Assembly (NCBI GenBank): GCA_013433145.1
Contig: CM024187.1
Coordinates: 5,410,826-5,474,825, forward strand
Direction of reading: 5' to 3'
DNA length: 64,000 nucleotides
Source: Ascaris suum
Lineage: Eukaryota; Nematoda; Chromadorea; Rhabditida; Ascarididae
The first letter of the stretch is position 1. The number at the start of each line of letters is the position of its first letter. The notes beneath the pieces are model-generated. The model searched no databases. It saw only the letters and a program-made list of their open reading frames with translations, and was not told where the DNA came from. Positions 14,201 to 23,200 of the stretch are shown one piece after another. Both the position numbers and the translations under genes were made by a program.

Positions 14201-17200
14201 CAGTCAAAGTACGTTTGTATGAGGTCGTAGTTTCGATCATCGACTTGTCCAAATAGAAAAAAATGTGCTCCACAATCCATCATTCATGATTAAACTGCTT
14301 TAGCGCATGCGAAAGTTGTATATGCGACATATTCCTCAATGGCGACTCATATGGAGCCGGAGTCTCGAACGAACGCTGACGGCGTTCTTGTTGAAAGACT
14401 TGTAGCAACTAATATCCTATCTACGTCTATCGTTAATAAAGCTAGCCGTATCCAGACGATCAGCCGACTCAAGCATCCCGTCATTCTTACCTTCAGAACT
14501 AAGGTAGGTAGCCATGGTTTTCACGTTTCATGTCTCTTCGAATTTATCAGGAGATTGTTGTTTTGTTGTTAGATGCTTCCAATTTTATATTCTTCTTATA
14601 AGCTCTGCTTAGGTTGCTGATTTTAATCAGAGAAACGGCCTCTTTTCAGAGCATCTGATTCTAATAATAGAGGTCAGATATCTTAAGAGTTTTGCGGGTG
14701 TCACGGCTGCAGCATTTTATTTTTAACTTGCAAGTAGCGCTCTTTAAATAGCTAGATCAAGTGGATTGTACTCACATCTGTCTGCACATATATGACATTG
14801 AATAGGCCGTGGCAACGTTTGACAAAGGTATTTGATGCTGGCAGTGTTCACTGTGCTGAAATGAAAATTAAAATAAGTTTTTGAAAGTAGAAGTAACCAG
14901 TAACTCTTGCAGGATATATGTATAGTTAATGTTTCGGTTCACTAATGTCTTGAAGGAGATTTTTGCGAACAGTGAATGAGGGTAAATAAAATGTTGATGA
15001 GGATTGATAACGGGGGTAGGTGGAAGGTAGTGACGGCAACGAACATAGTGGAATCTAATGCTATTAAAAGAGTGATCACATTTTTGCTCATGGATGATTT
15101 CCAGTCATGGAGCAATCTGACATCCCCGACATGTGTTTGGTGGAATAGTACTCGATTGAGTTGGTCGTCGAATGGTTGCAGCCTTGAGTTGCATAACACC
15201 ACGCATACTGTTTGCCATTGCGACCACCTCACACATTTCGCAGTCCTAATGGATGTTTATGACCATGAGGTTATTTTATCTTTTATTGTTCGGTAGGAAA
15301 TAGGAGAAGAAATTGTTTAGTTATGGGAGGAACTATTCGAATTTGCATTTGCTCGAAGAACCGCAACTGTGAAGAGGTTTGAGCGGATTTCAAAGTGAGA
15401 ATTTCACTCCATCAAACAATTCTTCTTAAGAGAACCAAATTTGATAATATTATTCCTTAGAAAATTAACTGTTATGATTCTGCTGTCCGAGGGGTTCATA
15501 TCGGGTTTTAAAGTTGTCTTAAGTGCACTTGAAATACGGATTTTCCATGTTTCTCCACTGATCGCTGTCTAAACTCTCCAATGTGGTCCCACTTGGGAAG
15601 ACGGGAATTTTACAAACTCATTCTATTAAAGGATCTCGTGGTAAATGTCGTGTTTAAATATGTGTTCATTCTGATGGCTATCGTGCTTCTTCTTATAAAC
15701 GCCTGAATGTTTGTTGCGCTAAGTCAAGAAAAATCGCTACCATAGGTCGCCAAAGTTTATATTGATTAGCAAATTTGGTTGCATCATATAGAGTGGCAAA
15801 GACTCCCTTCGCTCCCACTCCGCACCCCACCCCCCCCCCTCCCACCCCTCCCTCCCGCTTCTTCAGTCTACCAGAAAGGCGAACAGTTGCGATTCATTTA
15901 TATAAAATAGGAGTGATTCAGGACGCGTAGGAAACCGATGCGTAGCTAGCCGAGTCATTGGATATTGAGAACTGTTCTGCTAAAATCGGATGTGTGGATC
16001 GAAGAATATCATCATAATTGCTATAATATACTGGCAATGAAGGATGTTGAAATAATGATGAAAGCAATGCCCAAATTAGCGCGCTGCTAGTGAGCTTGAA
16101 ACTTCTTGACCAGTAAAGAAACGGCAACTCTCAGTGAAGGTTTCTTTGAAGTTGCCATCTCCAGCTCATTTTATAAGGTTGTGATTATTTGAAATCGCAC
16201 AACTTTTGAATGCCTTTCGAGAGGCAAATCAAGGTGTCTAAGTGTTAATGTAACAAATCTCTGTATTCAAGCAAAACTTTTTGCAGCTGCCTGTTGAGCA
16301 CAATGTGATGCTAACGTTCATCACGTACGCAGGATGATTCGCTCTCAGTAATATGTTTGCTACTGTCGTTATTCGCCTTCCACTGTTTCGGTTCGGGTGG
16401 AGACCGTATCTGTATACATAACAATTTGTGCTTCTGTTTACTGGTAGCAGAAACTGTCTTTCTTCTCGGCATTTGGCAAACGCAAAATAAGGTTTGTTCG
16501 CCTCAGTTTGCTTATCCTGATCTCGCAAAAGTCCTTACCATTAGTGCATTCTCGCTGTATTTGTCGTTTCCCTTTGCGAAAGTCCCATAAAGGGCGTCAT
16601 TTGTTATATAGGAAGGGAGGCAGATACATGGCAGCTTTTCAGATTCTCTAGGCTGAATTACATGGGTGTCTGTTACAGTAGCTTCACGCAACGAACTGAA
16701 GTGGAATTTTAGAAATATTTTGGGGCAAAACTTAAACGAACTCACCTTTCAGCTTTATTGTGGTATTATCGCTGGAGTGCTGCACTATTTCTTTCTCGCC
16801 GCATTTACGTGGATGCTGCTCGAAGGTTTCGAATTGTATTATATGCTTGTAGAGGTTTTCCAGTCTCGCGACTCAAAAAAACCTTACTTCTATCTCTTCG
16901 GTTACGGTTGGTTTTTCACTTGTCCTCATGCTGAGCTTGTAAAAGAACCTTTTCTTATATGGTTATGCTCGCTGGATTCGTTTAATATGACGCAAAAATT
17001 TCGTGCTTCCTCAAAAACACCGGATGTTTGTCAGTCCTCAAAATTCCTCAACATGGAGCTGGCACCAAAATATATTGTGTCCTTTGAAGCAAACCTTCAC
17101 GTGGAATCCTAATTTTCGCGTTTCTTTCGAGAATTTTGCCAGAAGCTTCTTAAAGGCAAGGGAAGGGGAGAAAGCGCAGCAGTATCCTTTCTTCCTTCTC

Positions 17201-20200
17201 TCTCATCCCTTTGCCTACTGGAAAGAAACTTTGGGCTTTATGGGTTTTTCGCAATATTTTTCGTTATGCAACTCTTGTTTTCAACTGATAATAATAGATT
17301 CCTCAATGTCACTTTTCAAAAGTGCAGTTTTATCACTCACCTTTCATCCTATCCGAAAACTTCTGGAGTCTGCGCTGTTTCCAACGCCAGTGTATAATAA
17401 GGTCGTTCTCTTTGTTATTGATCAGTGATAATTATTGAAGCTACCCGCCGTCATGAACTGAAACTGCTCGGTGTTACTATTTTAGGCTGTCCGGCAGTCG
17501 TGGTCACACTGTAGCGACATGGATGGATAGATTCAGTTATGGGACGGAGCGTTATTGTTGGCTTCGTGCTGACAATTATTTCATTCTATCATTTGTGGGG
17601 TCCAGTTGCTGTGATACTGGTGTGCAACTGTGCATTCCTTATGATGACACTGTGCATCGTATGTCGACATTCGAACGTTGGGTACACTCCTTGTAAGCAA
17701 GATCGAGATACGATCAAGAACGTGAGGTAACCATTTCGCATCATATCCGACCTCCTTTTTTTGCTACTCTAGAATTGCATTCATCCTATTACGACCAACA
17801 TACAAATGTAATATCACATTTATTGTGCACTGTGAAGGTTATTGAAACATAACTTCGACCCTTCCGCTTCTGCTCATATGAGGTATTCCAATTTTCGGTG
17901 CATTTAGTGGAAAAGCTTGCGGTATGTCTGTCGTCCTCCGTGCTATTCCTGTTAGCATAGTCACGAACAGAATTTCATATCGCTCGCAACGCTGTCTGAT
18001 GGTTGCTTTGCTTCAAATACATGTGTTTAATAGGATTGACAGCATATAAAACGTTAGGAATGCTTTTAGAAGTTGGCTGAAAGGCGCAATGGCACTGGTG
18101 TTTCTACTGGGCCTAACTTGGACATTTGGGCTGCTGTGGATAGACGAACAGTCGACAGTGATGGCCTACGCGCGTCTTCAACACTCTCAACTCTCTTCAA
18201 GGATAATTCATCTTTCTTTTCCACGTTGTGTTCAACGACCGTGTAAGATGATCGCTTATTTTTCTTGGGTTTGACATCCGGCAAGGATCTGTTGTATGAA
18301 ATCGTCGAAATGTTGATCAAAAGAGCAAAATTTCGGTTAAGAGTAATTCAAATCTAGTTGTATGTTGTGAAATTGATTTATAAGCAAAAGTGCGTTGGGT
18401 GCCTAGAGCAATTTTTTCATTGGCAGAGATCGACGGAGAGCAGCTTTTCTGACATCTTGGTCGACAGCATCTGCAGTAGTGTACCTTTCGCAGTTTGTAT
18501 CTTTGTTCTATACGATGAACTGGTGCATCCAGGATGAGCTTGAGGGGCATTTTTTCTCAACCCTTCGGCGAAAGTTGGAGCATTTCAGGCACACCGACCG
18601 CTCCCTTTTCCTGCGTTGCCTTAAAATCCTTTGCACATTATCTTGATTTCTGTAGAGATATTGTGGCAGTGGATTCACTCCCAATAAGTATTGCGCACCT
18701 TTTGGGTCAAGAGATCGCAAAAAAGGTGTGCAAAATTTTCGGTCCTCAGAAACTTTCCCGAGTTTGGGCGGTGTTGGAGAAGTGAAGAGTGCACACACAC
18801 GTTCAGCATTTATACTGCCTCTCTGGGCGTTTTCCTTTCGAGCCTGTTGCACTTTTGCGAATAGTTCTTTGAAGGAAACGTTGAGTAAATAAAGGAAGCT
18901 TATCGCTATGTGCTACTTTTATTTCAAGCAAAAAAAATTTTTCGGCATTTTCTTATTTCGGATGCCACGAATTTTTCAAATGCGAATTGTGCTCAAGAAC
19001 TCAATTTTTTTATAGAATGCCTGTTCGCGAAGCATAGTATGGGCGCACATTATACCCCCATGTGGAATATATGTAAGAAAATTAAAAGACCAAGATGGAT
19101 GTAAATATAATTCGCGGCATTCGTCATCTAGTAGCGCGATACCAACTCGTCAGACCTGCGCCACTTAGCAGTGATTTGCCTTGCTTAGCGAAAAAAGATA
19201 ACTGATAAAATCTGTGCGAGTGTAGCTCATGCGGCATGCGACCCGCTAATTGTAGCCTCGAAAAAAAGTTTGATGTATTGGCGCTCTGCTTTGATGCGGC
19301 CTTTCCGTTGCGCACGTACAATAGCAGATCTACCGCTTATGCGTTTAGTTGAGGGATCAACTTAGTGCTGATGACCACTTTGCTTTGTTGATAAATCAGA
19401 ATGGGCAGTTGATTTTCCGAATTGTCGCTAGGATATAGATGATTATAGATGATTAGTTCCATTTACTATTTTATGGCATGATATCAGACTTTCAAATGAA
19501 ATAAAGCTTCTGCCCGTACGATTGTCAGTCCTTTTTACCTTATTTATGGTGACCTTATTGGCTCAGAGGATGTAAATGAACATCTTACAGGTGGAGACGA
19601 AATAGCGGCGGCTACAGAGCGGAAAATTACTTACATGTCTTAGCTCCTCATCAATTTCTTCCTTTTAAATATTATTGTTCGTGTTTTTAGATGCACAAAG
19701 ACTATAGGAAGTGGACGAGACGTACGTCGTGGTTGCCAGATTGTATGCGCGAGGAGTCAGCTCGTTCGCGACCCTCTCCATATATGCCTGCAACGGGCAG
19801 CGGAACAGCGCAGGGTCTCAGCTCGAATTCGTCAACTGGATCTGAACTTCTGGTAAGACGCTTCATAGCTAGTTCGGCGTCATTTTCTATCATATAAAGT
19901 CGCTCCATAGTCATCGATTACGCTAGATAGTATGAAACGAGAGCCAGTTGCGGTAGTCCGTCGTTTCAGTCAGCAGCATATCGATTAAAAACAGTTTCGA
20001 GTGAAATTTACAAAATTTAGTCGTCAATGCGAAGAACTGAAAAAATCTTTCTAAGTACACCTTTGAAACGCTGGAAATTTTCAGAGACTTTGTTAGCTTA
20101 CTGTGAAAGATTAGAAAACATCGCTCAAAATGCGATCGCACAAAGATGTTTGCCGCACATTTTTTGCAAGTGAGTCCTACTTGGGGTGAAATGCGGGATA

Positions 20201-23200
20201 AGACTCGGTGTTCAGTTGTTGTTCTGTTATGCATAAAGCTATGATTAACAAAATTCTTCTCAGCGTTACATGTATAGAAGCCTTTCCGGTAGTATTGTGC
20301 ATCAGCCTTTAATAAAGTGTTGCGCGGAGGAAGGAGGAAAGAAGAGGGAGTGATTTTGACAGATCAGATTCATGTGTGATCATAAAATAGTCGGTATGTT
20401 TGTTTGTTCCAGAAGTGGTTCGGCGGGGGTGGCTCTTCGAAGACGGGCAAATTTTGGAGAGATTTATTTTCGCGTTATTACAGGCAACCCAAATTCTTTT
20501 GCTTTTTATCAATTTTCGCAGTGCTTCTCAATGAATCGTTGTTGCTTTAACGCATAGAAATCAATTATCACTTTGTCCAAAATCTAATTTATTTCGTTGC
20601 ATCCTTGATTGAAATATTTGAAATTTGCTCAGGTCCTAAGAGATATGTGTTTATTTTGTTCTCTGCAGTTCTGACTTCCAAAGCTCAGTTAAAGAGTGAC
20701 TCAAAGCCTGCAAAATGTTTTGCACAAGTTTTGAGTATCGGTTTTAAAAGGTGAAACGATCGGGTTAGCGTTGGATGAGCTACGAAACAATTTTTGTAGT
20801 GATTTTCTGAAGTTGTTTTTAGCGTCAGAGTTTTGAAGTAGACTGTCGAATAGAGTACGCAAAATCGTTTCATCTTCTGAAATATAAATACATCGCCAAC
20901 GGTTCAATTATTGAAATGGACTGTTAGATGAAAAATATTCTTATAAGCAGAAGTGAAATGAAATAAATTGAAATACGCTGCATGAAAAAACCAAAAGTGC
21001 GTAATTTCCTGCTGCTCATTGGTGTGAATTCAGTTGAGCTCTGTAACACAACAAATCGCATCACATATACGCATTCAGCTATTTAGACTCATGTAGCTAT
21101 AAGTTTGAACGGATGCGATGAGAGGTTAGATGGAAAAAAGCATTGTATTATTATGAGGCTTATTTTGAAGAGATTGACAAGACTGATAAGCGCCAAGAGT
21201 GATGATTATTCGCCATTATTAGCAAGTATACGAGCCGGTTTCTCGTATGATCCTCGTGGAAGAGGTTCGTTAAAGCACTAGGTGCAGCCAATCCTCCCTC
21301 CTAGCATCCCTTCATTGCTCCTCTTTTCCGTTCTGGGATCGCTTACAGAAAACTTGGCTACGAGCTGTACGCGTGTTTACCTTTTGTTCAGCACACTTAA
21401 CAGCAGTCATATCCGTAGACTCTTTATCACTGATTCAAGAAAAAGTAGAACTATGCGGTGCGTAGCAAAGTTTCTACATGGTTGCTGCTGAGGAATTTTG
21501 GGAGCGATGGAGGATATTACCCATAATATCGAGTGACTTTTTGTTGCAAAATAATCCTCTCTCTCTACCATAATTTCACAGCCGTTGCCGTTGCGTAATT
21601 TCTGCTATTAGCCAGGTGCCGAGAGCTTCTATTCCGCTAACACGTTGATCCCGATTAGCTTCATAACTGTGTGCCTTGTTTACTTCTCGATGGAACTGTC
21701 CTTTTGTTTGAATTCGCTTCTCCGTCTTTCGTTTGCAAGCTTGGCTTGATTCCTGTCTCTTGTCGAGTAATCCTCCGCAGAAGCCTTCTTCGCATCATAA
21801 CACCGGAACTAGTGTTAAAGAATGGCCAGAAGTAGTAAAATAGCAGGACCCCCAATATGACAGACAGTTGGAAAAGAATAGCTCGATATGAAGGGGTGGG
21901 ACGCTCCCAATGCGCTTTTAATGCAGTGAAGTCAAAGTTTGACTGGGACATCCCTAGGAAACATTATTTCAGCGGCTTGCAGGTGATGAAACCTGATGAT
22001 TCCCTCTTAGTTTTATAGGATAAAATCCCGGAATTCAGTCTTTTAAAAGCACTTTTCTCTCAAAATTTCTGGGGTTTTCACTTCCATTTAGTTCCTGATC
22101 GCAGATGTTTGAATTCCCGCGAGTGTTCCTCTGTTATCTGACTAGCACATGTTACACTTGTTCACGTATCACACTTTTCCACATCTTACGCGAAGTATTT
22201 TGCAAAAAACCGGGTCAAAATTCGTCCATCAAGGGTTGAGATATGACATAGGAGAAATCAGGGACGCGCACAACAACGCACACGCCGCTGCGCCACGCCC
22301 CCGCATCCTTTCTCACAGACCACATCAGTCACCAAGTCACAGAAAGACAGGAGGCCAAGTAATAACACGAGGGACTCTCGCCTTCGGCGCTGAGAATAGA
22401 GAAGACCAAGATATGGATAACATACTCGCGTCTTCGGCGCGCTTGGAAAGACAGGTGATGAAGATGTGGGTAGTAGACTCGCGCCTTCGGCGCTATAAAC
22501 GTTAACCAACAGGTAAAATAGCTTCCGACCTTGTATTAAATAGATTCCTGTAGCCTTTCTAAACGTTCATAAGAAAGTGAACATCATTCGAAGAAGAATT
22601 GATGCACAAGGGAGGCTGCCGACCACCTTGAACCCCCTGCCTTCTTCCGCGCGCAGTTGGTGTTATATGAAGAGAGTAAAATCGTTTCTGTGACTCTCTC
22701 ACATTTGTTTCTATTTAGTCGCGCAATGCTATCACCAAAAATTACAGAAAAACTGGTCCCCCACGTCTTGTGGAACCTTCCAAAGGATTTGCCTGGCGCG
22801 TCGAGTGGCACAACATTTTCCGGGAAAATTTTCATACTCAGGGTTTTCTTCGTCACTTGGCGTATAGCTGACAACATGCGCCACATGATTGCACAGGTAA
22901 TGCAAAAATGTGAAGGCGGATCAAAATATGAGGTGGATCAGAACATGAAGGTAGGTCAAAGTATCAGAGTAGATCAGAATGTGAATGTAGATCAAAGCAG
23001 ATCAAAATATGGAGATTGATGGAAGTATCAAAGTAGATGAAAATATGACGATAGATTAAAGTATCAAAGTAGATCAGAATATGAGGGTAGGTAAAAATAC
23101 GGAGGTAGATCAAAGCATAGAATAGATCAAAATGTCAAGGTAGGTCAAAATATGAAGGTAGATCGGAGTAGATCAAAGCCGGAACACATTGGTTATTGCA

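Noticed and set aside
16335..16337. TGA in lat-1 TM1 as a selenocysteine codon (a cysteine is expected there)
   Set aside because: The following homologous sequence is one base out of frame, so the TGA is a by-product of an indel. Nematodes have very few selenoproteins, and no SECIS context was looked for or seen.
22367..22505. CRISPR array
   Set aside because: Only three imperfect cores, poorly conserved units, no cas genes, and the host is a eukaryote.
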